Shown here: positions 33,672 through 43,594 of the stretch, piece by piece
Layout of the letters: each line of letters begins with the position of its first letter
Position numbering within the stretch: the first letter of the stretch is position 1
Assembly (NCBI RefSeq): GCF_007489275.1
Contig: NZ_VLNR01000023.1
Span: forward strand, 18,828 to 82,827
DNA length: 64,000 nt
DNA from: Aquimarina algiphila
Lineage (GTDB): Bacteria; Bacteroidota; Bacteroidia; Flavobacteriales; Flavobacteriaceae
Direction: 5' to 3'
Notes under the pieces: generated by a model
The model's input: only the letters and a program-made list of their open reading frames with translations
The model's database searches: none
What the model was told of the DNA's origin: nothing
Made by a program: the position numbers and the translations under genes

Positions 33672-36173
33672 ATGGCTAAGAATTTAGTGATTGTGGAGTC
33701 ACCTGCTAAGGCAAAAACAATAGAGAAATTTCTTGGGAAAGATTATACAGTTGCATCCAGTTTTGGACATATTGCAGATTTACCTGCAAAAGAGTTGGGA
33801 GTTGATGTTGATGGCGATTTTAAACCCAAATATATTGTCTCCAAAGATAAAAAGGATGTTGTTAAAAAACTGAAGGATCTTGCTAAGAAAGCAGAGATGG
33901 TATGGTTGGCTAGTGATGAGGATCGAGAAGGAGAGGCTATTGCTTGGCATCTTGCTGAGACGTTAAAGTTGGACAAAGAGAGAACTCGTCGTATTGTTTT
34001 TCATGAGATCACCAAAAATGCTATTCTTAAAGCCATAGAAAATCCACGTACTATTGATTACAATCTTGTAAATGCACAGCAGGCAAGACGTGTATTGGAT
34101 CGTTTGGTAGGGTATGAATTGTCTCCGGTTTTATGGCGTAAGGTAAAAGGAGGATTATCGGCAGGAAGAGTACAGTCAGTTTCAGTGAGACTGATAGTTG
34201 AAAGAGAGCGAAATATATTAGATTTTAAGGCTGTAGGTTCATATAGGATTGATGCAGAATTTTCTAATCAAGCAGGGAAATCATTCAAAGCTAAGCTTCC
34301 AAAGAATTTTAAAACAAAGCAAGAAGCAGAGTCGTTTTTGAAACAAAACGCAGGAGCATTGTTTAAAGTAGCAGATCTTTCTACAAAACCGGCTAAAAAA
34401 TCTCCAGCACCACCTTTTACAACATCAACCTTACAACAGGAGGCTTCTAGGAAATTGTATTTCTCAGTGAGTAAAACAATGACTATGGCTCAACGATTGT
34501 ATGAAGCTGGTTTGATTACATACATGAGAACCGATAGTGTAAATTTATCAACAGAAGCACAAAATAGTGCAAAGGCAGAAATTGATTCTGCTTATGGTAA
34601 TGAATATAGTAATCCAAGACAATATAAAGGAAAATCAAAAGGAGCACAAGAAGCTCACGAAGCAATTCGACCAACTGATTTTTCTAGGCATACTGTAAAC
34701 GTGGAGTATGATCAACAGCGATTATATGAGTTGATCTGGAAACGAGCTATTGCTTCGCAAATGAGTGATGCACAATTAGAAAGGACTAATGTAAAGATAG
34801 AATCTAACACGCATAATGAACAATTTACGGCTAATGGTGAGGTGATAAAATTTGAAGGTTTCTTAAAGGTGTATCTAGAAGGGAATGATGATGAAGATGA
34901 AGAACAAGAAGGGATTCTTCCTGCAATGAAAGTTCAAGAAAACTTGTTTAATAACTATATTTCGGCTACAGAAAGATTCACTCGTCCGCCAAGTCGATAC
35001 ACAGAAGCAGCATTAGTTAAAAAGCTTGAGGAATTAGGGATTGGACGACCATCTACATATGCTCCTACAATTTCTACAATTCAGAATAGAAAATATATAG
35101 AGAAAGGTTCTAAAGAAGGTGAGTCGCGTGATTATATTCAGATGATGCTTTCTGGAGATGTGATTGATGAGAAAAAGCTATCAGAAAAAGTAGGTAGTGA
35201 TAAAGGAAAACTAATTCCAACTGATGTTGGGATGGTAGTTAATGATTTCTTAGTAAATCATTTTTCTGCAATTCTTGATTATAATTTTACAGCAAAAGTA
35301 GAGCAGGATTTTGATGAAATAGCAGAAGGTCAAGAAGATTGGACTCAAGTAATGAAAGCTTTTTATCAGGAATTTCATCCGAGAGTAGAGGATGTGGCTC
35401 AGAATGCAGAACGTGAAGTCGGAGAACGTGTTTTGGGAGAAGATCCTGTCACAGGTAAGCCTGTAAGTGTTCGTTTAGGGAAATTTGGGCCGATGGTTCA
35501 GATAGGAACAGTTGATGATGAAGATAAACCAAAGTTTGCTAGTTTACCTCCAGGGCAAACATTAAGTAGTATTACATTTGAAGAGGCAATGGAATTATTT
35601 CAATTGCCAAAAGAATTAGGAGATTATAAAGGAGAGACGATTGTAGTTAATAATGGTCGTTTTGGTCCATATGTGAAGTTTGGAGCAAAATTTGTTTCCT
35701 TAGAAAAAGGAGAAGATCCTCTTAATACTTCTTTGGACAGAGCTATCGAATTAATTGATGCAAAAGAAAAAGCAGATGCTCCTATATATACATATGAAGA
35801 TCTTCCGGTTCAAAAAGGTACAGGTAGATTTGGCCCTTTTATAAAGTGGAATGGTATGTTTATCAATGTGAATAAGAAATACGACTTTGATAATCTGTCT
35901 GATGATGATATTGTAACTCTTATTGAAGAAAAGAAGCAAAAAGAAATTGATAAGGTAATTCATAATTGGGAAGAAGAAGGGATTCGAGTAGAAAAAGCCA
36001 GATGGGGTCGAAGTAATATTATAAAAGGTAAGGTTAAAATAGAACTGCCTAAAACAGTAGATGCTTCAAAACTGACTCTTGACAAGGTAAAGGATCTTAT
36101 TGAGAAAAATGCTCCTAAGAAAAAAGCCGCAGCAAAGAAGAAAACTACAAAAAAGACTACTAAAAAGAAATAA
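33672..36173 (+). CDS. topA: DNA topoisomerase I
   Basis: TopA relaxes negative supercoils by transient single-strand cuts. The 833-residue protein has the Toprim domain (LVIVESPAKAKTIEKFLG; ASDEDREGEAIAWHL with the DxDxE-type acid cluster), the 5Y-CAP domain with active Tyr in GLITYMRTDSVNLS, and the HEAIRPTDFSR block. Repeated C-terminal modules follow (RLGKFGPMVQIG; NNGRFGPYVKFG; GTGRFGPFIKWNG), which replace the zinc fingers of E. coli TopA. A lysine-rich tail closes it. A TACTTTTG -7 box ends about 25 bases before the ATG. The arginase-fold gene follows 8 bases after the stop. Confidence 0.98.
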   Translation: MAKNLVIVESPAKAKTIEKFLGKDYTVASSFGHIADLPAKELGVDVDGDFKPKYIVSKDKKDVVKKLKDLAKKAEMVWLASDEDREGEAIAWHLAETLKLDKERTRRIVFHEITKNAILKAIENPRTIDYNLVNAQQARRVLDRLVGYELSPVLWRKVKGGLSAGRVQSVSVRLIVERERNILDFKAVGSYRIDAEFSNQAGKSFKAKLPKNFKTKQEAESFLKQNAGALFKVADLSTKPAKKSPAPPFTTSTLQQEASRKLYFSVSKTMTMAQRLYEAGLITYMRTDSVNLSTEAQNSAKAEIDSAYGNEYSNPRQYKGKSKGAQEAHEAIRPTDFSRHTVNVEYDQQRLYELIWKRAIASQMSDAQLERTNVKIESNTHNEQFTANGEVIKFEGFLKVYLEGNDDEDEEQEGILPAMKVQENLFNNYISATERFTRPPSRYTEAALVKKLEELGIGRPSTYAPTISTIQNRKYIEKGSKEGESRDYIQMMLSGDVIDEKKLSEKVGSDKGKLIPTDVGMVVNDFLVNHFSAILDYNFTAKVEQDFDEIAEGQEDWTQVMKAFYQEFHPRVEDVAQNAEREVGERVLGEDPVTGKPVSVRLGKFGPMVQIGTVDDEDKPKFASLPPGQTLSSITFEEAMELFQLPKELGDYKGETIVVNNGRFGPYVKFGAKFVSLEKGEDPLNTSLDRAIELIDAKEKADAPIYTYEDLPVQKGTGRFGPFIKWNGMFINVNKKYDFDNLSDDDIVTLIEEKKQKEIDKVIHNWEEEGIRVEKARWGRSNIIKGKVKIELPKTVDASKLTLDKVKDLIEKNAPKKKAAAKKKTTKKTTKKK

Positions 36174-36181
36174 ATCAATAT

Positions 36182-37345
36182 ATGTCTTTCGAATTTCTTG
36201 CGCCAGTTAGTGATTTAGTAGCCGCGCATACAAATTTACTTTCAGATCAATCATTAGGGAAACAGATCAAAATTCATACAAGTAATGATGGGATTCCTGA
36301 TTTAAGTAAAATTGATCTCGCTATTATAGGTATTCAGGAGAATAGAAATGATGTTAATTTTCTGGGAGAGAAATTAAATTTTGATGCTATCCGTAAAGCA
36401 CTATATGAGCTCTATCCAGGAAATTGGAATTCTAATATAGTGGACCTGGGTGATATTAAACCAGGAAATGAGGTTAGTGATACCTATTATTTGGTACAGG
36501 AGGTGTTGTCTACATTGCTTCAAAAAAATATTATACCTATTATAATAGGAGGAAGTCAGGATTTAGTTTATGCTCAATATAGATCTTTTGATATTTTAGA
36601 GCGAATGGTGAATTTGGCTAACGTGGACAGTAAGTTTGATCTAGGAAATTCTTCAGAGTCAATAACAAATACATCATTTGTAGGTAAGATTATAGTAGAG
36701 CAACCTTATAATTTGTTTAATTATAGTAATATAGGGTATCAAACCTATTTTAATTCTCAAGAAGAAATAGATCTTATAGAAAAATTATACTTTGACGCTT
36801 ATCGTTTAGGAGAGGTTATTTCAGATGTGACCATTGTAGAACCTATTATGCGAGATGCAGATATTGTATCTATTGATTTAGGGGTTATGAATTCTACAAG
36901 TCTAAATGGTACGGTAGTTTCTCCTAATGGTTTTGATGGTCGAGAAATCTGCGCTATCTCCAGATATGCAGGAATTAGTGATAAAGTAAAAAGTTTTGGG
37001 ATTTATGAATTTAAAAATTTCAAAAATGAAGAAACATCTTCATTATTAATTGCTCAAATCATATGGTATTTTGTTGAAGGAGTTAATTTTAGGTCTAATG
37101 AGCTTAATATCAAAAATTTAAAAAGCACATTGCATTATAATGTTCCTGTAGAAGATGAAATATTGTCTTTTTATAAGAGTCCAATGACAGGAAGATGGTG
37201 GATTGAAATACCTTTTATTTCATCTGGTAATAATAAATTGAAAAGACATACGTTATTACCTTGCACATACAGTGATTATGAGCGTGCTTGTAATCAAGAG
37301 ATACCTGAAAGATGGTATAAGGCAAAACGAAAAAACGAAGTTTAA
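36182..37345 (+). CDS. Arginase-fold protein with degraded metal site
   Basis: This 387-residue protein has the ureohydrolase fold and would usually be annotated formimidoylglutamase. The key motifs are changed. The GGDHS site reads IIIGGSQDLVYA (metal His lost). The DAHxD site reads NVDSKFDLG (His replaced by Lys). The DxDxxDP site reads SIDLGVMNST (second Asp replaced by Gly). A working dimanganese centre is therefore unlikely, and a binding or scaffold role is inferred. It starts 8 bases after topA and ends 110 bases before gldK, a position I recall for homologues in other gliding flavobacteria. Confidence 0.8.
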   Translation: MSFEFLAPVSDLVAAHTNLLSDQSLGKQIKIHTSNDGIPDLSKIDLAIIGIQENRNDVNFLGEKLNFDAIRKALYELYPGNWNSNIVDLGDIKPGNEVSDTYYLVQEVLSTLLQKNIIPIIIGGSQDLVYAQYRSFDILERMVNLANVDSKFDLGNSSESITNTSFVGKIIVEQPYNLFNYSNIGYQTYFNSQEEIDLIEKLYFDAYRLGEVISDVTIVEPIMRDADIVSIDLGVMNSTSLNGTVVSPNGFDGREICAISRYAGISDKVKSFGIYEFKNFKNEETSSLLIAQIIWYFVEGVNFRSNELNIKNLKSTLHYNVPVEDEILSFYKSPMTGRWWIEIPFISSGNNKLKRHTLLPCTYSDYERACNQEIPERWYKAKRKNEV

Positions 37346-37455
37346 CATTTTTATTAGGCAGATTTAAGGTTTTTTTTAGAAAAAAATTGTTTTTCTGGAA
37401 ATAAATAAATAGGTTTACGTCCTTAAATCTAGAAGATCTTAACCTAAAACACGTT

Positions 37456-38829
37456 ATGAAGAAATTTGTATCACTCTTTGCTATTTTAGCAATGCTCTAT
37501 AGTTGTGGCGGTGGGAACCGTGGAGAACTGGTAGGAGCACAAGGAAAAAAATGGCACCCGCAGAAGCCTTATGGCATGGCCCTCATCCCCGGAGGATCAT
37601 TCATTATGGGTAAGTCGGATGATGATAAAGCTGCACTGGCCAATGCGCCAACGAGGATGGTAACGGTTCGTTCTTTCTATATGGATGAAACTGAAGTCAC
37701 GAACAGCGAGTATCGACAATTTGTAAACTGGGTTCGTGACTCTGTAGTTAGAATGAAACTCGCTATTATGGCAGATGAACTAGGGAAAACTCCTGGTGAT
37801 GATGGTATTGGAGAGTATGCATTCTTAGATGCAGATACCGAAAACATGTCTGTTTACGAAAAATACATGTATGATAATTATAGTGGTACTGGAGAAACCG
37901 GTTACGAAGGTAGAAGACTAAATAAGGATGTAGATATCGAATGGGATATCGAGGATTATCCAGATGAGTTTTATGCTGAAGTAATGGATACTCTTTATAT
38001 ACCATTAGAAGAATCATATAATGGTAGACGTACTCTTGATGTGAGTAAATTTGAATTTAGATTTACTTGGATGGATATTCAGGCTGCTGCCCGAGCTCGA
38101 AAAGGAGGAAGAAAAGATTTTGTAAAAGAAGAAGTAATTAAAATATATCCTGATACTACGGTATGGATAAAAGATTTTAATTATTCATATAATGAGCCTA
38201 TGCACAATGATTATTTTTGGCATAGTGCATATGATGATTACCCGGTAGTAGGAGTTTCTTGGGAACAAGCTAAAGCCTTCTGTCGTTGGAGAACTATCGA
38301 AAAGAATACCTTCCAGAAAAAGAAAGGTAAAGAATTCGTTAACTATTTCAGACTGCCTACAGAGGCAGAATGGGAATATGCAGCTAGAGGTGGTCTCGAA
38401 TCAGCAACGTATCCATGGGGAGGCCCGTATGCGTTAAATGATAGAGGGTGTTTCTTAGCTAACTTTAAGCCTCTTAGAGGAAATTACGCCGCAGATAACT
38501 TTCTATATACTGTAGAAGCCAAAACATTTGAGCCAAACGATTATAATTTATATAATATGGCAGGTAATGTTTCTGAGTGGGTACAGTCGTCCTATGATCC
38601 TTCAGCTTATGAATACGTTGCATCAATGAACCCAAATGTCAATGATGATGAAAACAAACGTAAAGTTGTGCGTGGTGGATCTTGGAAAGATGTTGCTTAT
38701 TTCCTACAGGTAAGTACCAGAGATTACGAATATGCGGATTCTGCGAGAAGTTATATCGGATTTAGAACTGTTCAGGACTATATGGGTACTGACGTTACTG
38801 GAGAAGATAATACTCAGAATCAAAAATAA
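37456..38829 (+). CDS. gldK: Gliding motility / T9SS lipoprotein GldK
   Basis: GldK is an outer-membrane lipoprotein that, with GldN, forms the ring structure of the type IX secretion system in the periplasm. The 457-residue protein has a lipobox (LAMLYSCGGG, Cys17) and a formylglycine-generating-enzyme/SUMF-like domain: IPGGSFIMGKSDDDKAALAN, DETEVTNSEYRQFVNW, RLPTEAEWEYAARGG, NMAGNVSEWVQ and VVRGGSWKDVAYF. The FGE catalytic cysteines are not obvious, as in other GldK proteins. It opens the gldKLMN cluster. Confidence 0.97.
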   Translation: MKKFVSLFAILAMLYSCGGGNRGELVGAQGKKWHPQKPYGMALIPGGSFIMGKSDDDKAALANAPTRMVTVRSFYMDETEVTNSEYRQFVNWVRDSVVRMKLAIMADELGKTPGDDGIGEYAFLDADTENMSVYEKYMYDNYSGTGETGYEGRRLNKDVDIEWDIEDYPDEFYAEVMDTLYIPLEESYNGRRTLDVSKFEFRFTWMDIQAAARARKGGRKDFVKEEVIKIYPDTTVWIKDFNYSYNEPMHNDYFWHSAYDDYPVVGVSWEQAKAFCRWRTIEKNTFQKKKGKEFVNYFRLPTEAEWEYAARGGLESATYPWGGPYALNDRGCFLANFKPLRGNYAADNFLYTVEAKTFEPNDYNLYNMAGNVSEWVQSSYDPSAYEYVASMNPNVNDDENKRKVVRGGSWKDVAYFLQVSTRDYEYADSARSYIGFRTVQDYMGTDVTGEDNTQNQK

Positions 38830-38908
38830 GTCCCAAAATTTTCTATCAACTTAATTACTAACCCTTTTTTAAAACTTTAGATTTAAAAAAAACAAAACAA
38901 TTTTTATT

Positions 38909-39535
38909 ATGGCAAATTCAAAAGCAAGCAAGAAGTTAATGAACATGGTATACGGTCTCGGAGCAGCCGTTGTAATATTAGGTGCACTATTTAAAATTAT
39001 GCACTGGCCATTTGGTAACGAGATGTTAATCGTAGGTTTGGTTACAGAAGCGCTTGTATTTACTGTTTCTGCATTCGAACCTGTAGATGATGAACTAGAT
39101 TGGTCGCTTGTATACCCAGAATTATCTGGAGGAAACAAAAAAGACAAAAAAGAGAAAGAAACTCCAGAAGGATTATTATCTAAAAAATTAGACGAGATGC
39201 TTAAAGAAGCTAGAGTTGATTCTAATCTTATAGGTAGTCTTGGTGATAGTATTCGCAATTTTGAAGGAGCTGCAAAAGGTATTAAGCCAACAGCAGATTC
39301 TATAGCTGGACAACAGAAATATAGTGAAGAAATGGCAAAAGCTGCTGCTTCAATGGAATCACTAAATGGTTTATACAGGGTACAGTTAGATGCTGCTTCA
39401 AAACAAGCAGAAGCAAATGCGCAAACTGCAGAATTTGCTAGTCAGCTTCAAGAGCAGATGAAAAGTCTATCTGGTAACCTTGCTTCTCTTAATGGAGTAT
39501 ATGGTGGTATGTTAACTGCAATGAATAGAAGTTAA
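38909..39535 (+). CDS. gldL: T9SS inner-membrane motor protein GldL
   Basis: GldL forms the inner-membrane pentamer of the proton-driven T9SS motor with the GldM dimer. The 208-residue protein has two membrane helices (about residues 13-30, VYGLGAAVVILGALFKI, and 38-55). These contain the conserved HWPFGNEML, whose polar and acidic residues take part in proton flow, and FTVSAFEPVDDELDW after the second helix. The cytoplasmic tail is a long helical, Ala/Gln-rich coiled-coil. The gap to gldM is 50 bases. Confidence 0.97.
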   Translation: MANSKASKKLMNMVYGLGAAVVILGALFKIMHWPFGNEMLIVGLVTEALVFTVSAFEPVDDELDWSLVYPELSGGNKKDKKEKETPEGLLSKKLDEMLKEARVDSNLIGSLGDSIRNFEGAAKGIKPTADSIAGQQKYSEEMAKAAASMESLNGLYRVQLDAASKQAEANAQTAEFASQLQEQMKSLSGNLASLNGVYGGMLTAMNRS

Positions 39536-39585
39536 CATTTTTTAAGAAATATTTTATAAAATAACTACCAAAATCTAAGAAGAAT

Positions 39586-41133
39586 ATGGCAGGAGGAAAA
39601 CTATCCCCAAGGCAGAAGATGATTAACCTGATGTATTTGGTTTTCATCGCGATGATGGCATTAAATATGTCAAAAGAAGTATTGTCAGCTTTCGGTCTCA
39701 TGAATGAGAAATTGACAGCGTCAAATACAATAGCAACAGAACGTAATACAGCATTTATGGCTGGTTTGGCAGATAAAGTGTCTGAACAACCAGAAAAGTA
39801 TACACCTTTAAAAGAGAAAGCAGATCAAATTAGTGTTTTATCTAATGAGTTTAATGCATATGTAGAGCAGATTAAATCTGAAATAATCGAGACGGCTGAT
39901 GATCCAACCGATTATGAAACTATGGATAAACCAGATGCATTAAATAGTAAATTCTTTGAAGGAGGAAAAACTACTGCGGCGGCTACAGAATTTTTAGAAA
40001 AAATTAAAACCTACAGAGATGGTGTGGTTACAGCATTAAGTACGGTTAAAGAAGTTGACGGTCAAGTTGCAGATGATGTTAAAACAACATTTAGTACAGA
40101 TGATGTTAAAGATAGAAGTGGAGTAACCAAGAATTGGTTAAATTACAATTTTGAAGGATTTCCTTTAGTAGCTTCTTTGACTAAGTTGACACAAATGCAA
40201 GCTGATGTAAAAACTACTGAAAGTAAAGTGCTTTCTGCTTTATTAGCAGGACAACAAGCTTCTGAACTTTCTTTTAGTAACTACGAAGCTATCGTAGTAG
40301 CTGATAAAACAGCTTTCTTTAGCGGAGAGAAATTTAAAGGTAGAATTGTTCTTGGACGTTTTGATGCTACACTTAAGCCAACCAAAGTAATGGTTAATGG
40401 TAAGGAGCAAACAGAAGTTCAGAACGGACAAATTATGTTAGATTTCCCTGCAGGTAATGTTGGAGAAAGAGATGTAGCTGGAGAGCTTGAGTTTAAAGAA
40501 GGTGATTCTATAGTAAAAATTCCTATTAAGAGTTCTTATACGGTGATTCCTAGACCTAATTCAGCTGTAATTTCTGCTGATAAAATGAATGTAGTATATC
40601 GTGGGGTAAATAACCCAATGACGATTTCTATTCCTGGAGTACCAAATGTAAATGCTTCTGCACCTGGACTTAGAAAAGCTGGTGGAGCTGGTAAGTATAT
40701 GATGAATGTTACTACAGTAAAATCTCGTGAAGTAAGTATTAAAGTAAGTGGTAAACTTGCAAATGGTACTACTGTAAGTGATAGTAAGAAATTTAGAATT
40801 AAAGATATTCCAAGACCTGTAGGAACAGTTCGTGGAGAAGATGGTTCTATCAAAATGGCTAGAAATGCATTAGAAATTTCTTCTATCGGAGCTATTTTAC
40901 CAGATTTTGATTTTGATATCAAATTAAAAGTTACTGGATTTAAATTTAAAGTAGAAGGTCAGCCTACGGTTAGTGTACGTAGTGGTAGATTGGATTCTAA
41001 AGCTAAATCTGCTTTACGTAAGGCTAAAAGAGGTTCTTCTGTGCAGATTATAGATATAAAAGCGCAATTAACTACGAATGCTGGATATAAATTGAAAAAG
41101 ATATCTCCGGTTATTGTTGAGTTAACAAATTAA
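39586..41133 (+). CDS. gldM: T9SS motor/periplasmic shaft protein GldM
   Basis: GldM is a dimeric inner-membrane protein whose long periplasmic shaft passes motor torque to GldK/GldN. The 515-residue protein starts AGGKLSPRQKMINLMYLVFI, with one membrane helix at about residues 13-35. Helical and beta-strand periplasmic domains follow (D1-D4), e.g. KISVLSNEFNAYVEQ-like helices and PGVPNVNASAPGL strands. The length matches F. johnsoniae GldM (about 513). Confidence 0.97.
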   Translation: MAGGKLSPRQKMINLMYLVFIAMMALNMSKEVLSAFGLMNEKLTASNTIATERNTAFMAGLADKVSEQPEKYTPLKEKADQISVLSNEFNAYVEQIKSEIIETADDPTDYETMDKPDALNSKFFEGGKTTAAATEFLEKIKTYRDGVVTALSTVKEVDGQVADDVKTTFSTDDVKDRSGVTKNWLNYNFEGFPLVASLTKLTQMQADVKTTESKVLSALLAGQQASELSFSNYEAIVVADKTAFFSGEKFKGRIVLGRFDATLKPTKVMVNGKEQTEVQNGQIMLDFPAGNVGERDVAGELEFKEGDSIVKIPIKSSYTVIPRPNSAVISADKMNVVYRGVNNPMTISIPGVPNVNASAPGLRKAGGAGKYMMNVTTVKSREVSIKVSGKLANGTTVSDSKKFRIKDIPRPVGTVRGEDGSIKMARNALEISSIGAILPDFDFDIKLKVTGFKFKVEGQPTVSVRSGRLDSKAKSALRKAKRGSSVQIIDIKAQLTTNAGYKLKKISPVIVELTN

Positions 41134-41151
41134 AAATAAACTTACGCAGTT

Positions 41152-42042
41152 ATGAATTTGAGAAATTTTTTATTAATCGTTTCCGTTCTATTGGTTTCCA
41201 TGATGTCGTACGGTCAGATCAATGTATTAAATGCTAATGAGCCTGCAGAAATTGGAATGAAAACTGAAGAAATGATCGCATATGATAATGACCATCCTTT
41301 AGAGTATGGTTATGTAGATAAGCGTGATATACTTTGGGCAAAGACTACATGGGAAACTATTGATCTTGATGAAAGAATTAATTTTCCTTTGTATTATCCT
41401 ATAGATACCAATAACATTGGTGTGAATCGTAGATCTCTATATGATGTATTAGTATCTAATATTAAGAACGGAAAGATCAAGAATATTTATTCAGATTCAT
41501 ACTTTACTGAGACTCGTACATTTTCAGATTTAGAATCTACAATGTCTAAAATAGATACTACTGATTTAGGATATGAGCAATACAATGCTGGTGAAGAGGT
41601 TGATCCTCAATATATCAATAGAAGAGATATCAGTTCTGCAGATATAGCAGAATATAAGATAAGAGGATATTGGTATTTTGATAAACGTTTAGGAGAATTA
41701 AGATACAGATTGCTAGGATTGGCGCCTGTTGCTCCAGATGTTAACTTTATCGATGATGATGAGCCTGATATGGTAGCATTATTTTGGATTTGGTATCCAG
41801 ATGCAAGAGAAATTCTACATAATGCATTAGCATTTAATAGGAGGAATACTTCCATGCCATTTACGCTAGATCATATTTTAAATGCTAGACGATTTAATTC
41901 TGTAATTTATAAGGAAGATAACGAACAAGGAGATAGATCTATTGATGATTATATTGTAGATAATGCCTTAATGCAACTTCTGGAAAGTGAAAGAATTAAA
42001 GAGAGTATTCGAAATTTTGAAATGGATATGTGGAGCTATTAA
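41152..42042 (+). CDS. gldN: T9SS periplasmic ring protein GldN
   Basis: GldN pairs with GldK in the T9SS periplasmic ring. The 296-residue protein has a signal peptide (LLIVSVLLVSMMSYGQINV, cleaved near Gly/Gln) and GldN blocks: YVDKRDILWAKTTWETIDL, FPLYYPIDTNNIGVNRRSLY, and IRGYWYFDKRLGELRYRLLG with APVAPDVNF. It is the last gene of gldKLMN and is followed by a strong terminator. Confidence 0.96.
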   Translation: MNLRNFLLIVSVLLVSMMSYGQINVLNANEPAEIGMKTEEMIAYDNDHPLEYGYVDKRDILWAKTTWETIDLDERINFPLYYPIDTNNIGVNRRSLYDVLVSNIKNGKIKNIYSDSYFTETRTFSDLESTMSKIDTTDLGYEQYNAGEEVDPQYINRRDISSADIAEYKIRGYWYFDKRLGELRYRLLGLAPVAPDVNFIDDDEPDMVALFWIWYPDAREILHNALAFNRRNTSMPFTLDHILNARRFNSVIYKEDNEQGDRSIDDYIVDNALMQLLESERIKESIRNFEMDMWSY

Positions 42043-42071
42043 TAGTTTCGGTATTTATTAAATTATAAGAA

Positions 42072-42098
42072 AAACGCCCAACTATAAGTTGGGCGTTT
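42072..42098 (+). terminator. Terminator of gldKLMN
   Basis: The hairpin AAACGCCCAACT/AGTTGGGCGTTT (loop ATA) lies 30 bases after the gldN stop. A TATTTTTG box just after it (about 42101-42108) may start the next gene only 4 bases before its ATG. Confidence 0.9.
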
Positions 42099-42112
42099 AT
42101 TATTTTTGAGCT

Positions 42113-43159
42113 ATGTTAGATTATATTGTAGTTGGATTTGGATTATCAGGTTTGTCCTTTGTAGAACAATTGGATCTTGCTGGTAAATCGTACAAAGTTT
42201 ATGAAAACTATTCTCAGAAATCGTCCCGTGTTGCGGGGGGGCTTTACAATCCAGTTATCCTAAAACGTTTTACGCTTGCTTGGCAAGGGGATAAGCATAT
42301 GGAAGAGGCGGTGCCTTTTTATAAACATATAGAAACCAAATTGCAACAGTCTTTTGTCTCACAACTTCCGGTATTGCGACGATTTAATGCTGTAGAAGAA
42401 CAAAATGCCTGGTTTGAAGCAAGTGATAAGCCTTTTTTAAATGAATTTCTTTCTTCAGAATTAATCCGAAATACGAATTCAGCTTTAGAGATCCCTTATC
42501 AATTCGGAAAAGTAAAACATACCGGAAGAATTAATATAGAGGTCATGTTATCTTCATATATACAGTATCTTAAAACAAATAATAATTTTGAGAACTCTTC
42601 TTTCGAACATGATAAAGTAATTCTAAAAGAAGATCATGTTGAATATGATGGCATTAAAGCAAAAAATATTGTATTTGCAGAAGGTTTTGGTGTAAAGAAC
42701 AATCCATTTTTTAACTATTTACCTCTATATGGTAACAAAGGAGAATACATTGTTATCAAATCCAAAGCGTTAAAATTACAAGATGCAGTAAAATCTTCGA
42801 TATTCATTATTCCATTAGGTGAAGATGTATATAAAGTAGGAGCGACGTATAATAATAAGGACAAATCACCAGAAATAACTAGTGTTGCAAGAGAAGAGTT
42901 GCAAAAAAAATTAGAACGTTTTATGTGTGTCGAATATGAAGTTATTGATCAGGTTGCAGGGATAAGGCCAACTGTTAGAGATAGAAAACCACTAATTGGC
43001 ACTCACCCAAAATACCAAAATATGCATATTTTAAACGGATTAGGGAGTCGAGGTATACTTATTGGTCCAACTGTAGCTAAAGAACTGTATGCGTCTATTG
43101 AAAAAAGAATTCCTTTAGATCAGGAGATTGATATTAAACGTTTTGAAGCGTTAAGATAA
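42113..43159 (+). CDS. FAD-dependent oxidoreductase (DAO family)
   Basis: This 348-residue protein belongs to the D-amino-acid-oxidase-like (DAO) family. It begins with the FAD loop VVGFGLSGLSFVEQL (GxGxxG). It carries RVAGGLYNPVILKRF, the substrate-barrel strand FIIPLGEDVYKVGATY, and the closing FAD contact GLGSRGILIGPTVA preceded by GIRPTVRDRKPLIG. Homologues include MnmC C-terminal domains and glycine or sarcosine oxidases; the substrate here is unknown. The 3' end overlaps that of the convergent DUF983 gene by 9 bases. Confidence 0.85.
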   Translation: MLDYIVVGFGLSGLSFVEQLDLAGKSYKVYENYSQKSSRVAGGLYNPVILKRFTLAWQGDKHMEEAVPFYKHIETKLQQSFVSQLPVLRRFNAVEEQNAWFEASDKPFLNEFLSSELIRNTNSALEIPYQFGKVKHTGRINIEVMLSSYIQYLKTNNNFENSSFEHDKVILKEDHVEYDGIKAKNIVFAEGFGVKNNPFFNYLPLYGNKGEYIVIKSKALKLQDAVKSSIFIIPLGEDVYKVGATYNNKDKSPEITSVAREELQKKLERFMCVEYEVIDQVAGIRPTVRDRKPLIGTHPKYQNMHILNGLGSRGILIGPTVAKELYASIEKRIPLDQEIDIKRFEALR

Positions 43160-43537
43160 GGGTTCTTTTTTTTTGTAATGCATAAAAAAATTGATCCAAA
43201 TATTTCTTGATAACCGTAGGATAATAGGTAAAAAGACAATCATGGTTCCCGCAATTACAAAAAAAGTAGCAACTAAATTTAATTTTAAAAAGAGATTACT
43301 GATAACAAAGGCTGCAACAGCAAAAGCTATACCTACTGGATAACTTACATACATAGCTCCATAGAAGAAAGAAGGCTCTATTTTATATTTGGTATTACAA
43401 TGACTACATCGATCTTGCATTTTGAGCGTTTGACTTAGTTTATAAGGGTTAGATTCCTTATACATACTTTCTTCCTGGCATACAGGACACCTACCAGTAA
43501 AGATGCTATAAATTTTAGTTCCGCGTAAGAAGTTCAT
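43151..43537 (-). CDS. DUF983 membrane protein with zinc ribbon
   Basis: This 128-residue protein has an N-terminal zinc-ribbon with two CxxC knuckles (GRCPVCQEES and RCSHCNTKYKIEPSFFYGAM, the latter leading into the membrane part) and two hydrophobic helices (YPVGIAFAVAAFVISNLFL; TFFVIAGTMIVFLPIILRLS). This layout is that of DUF983. No function is established. It is divergent from the ABC-F gene (57-base gap) and overlaps the oxidoreductase 3' end. Confidence 0.85.
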   Translation of the reverse strand: MNFLRGTKIYSIFTGRCPVCQEESMYKESNPYKLSQTLKMQDRCSHCNTKYKIEPSFFYGAMYVSYPVGIAFAVAAFVISNLFLKLNLVATFFVIAGTMIVFLPIILRLSRNIWINFFMHYKKKEPLS

Positions 43538-43594
43538 AAGCGTTTTTATTCTAACACAAAATTAATCATCTTTGCACAAAATATTCAAAAGCTG

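Noticed and set aside
36182..37345. Annotation as an active formimidoylglutamase or arginase
   Set aside because: The metal-ligand residues in all three family motifs are replaced, and no other histidine-degradation gene is nearby.
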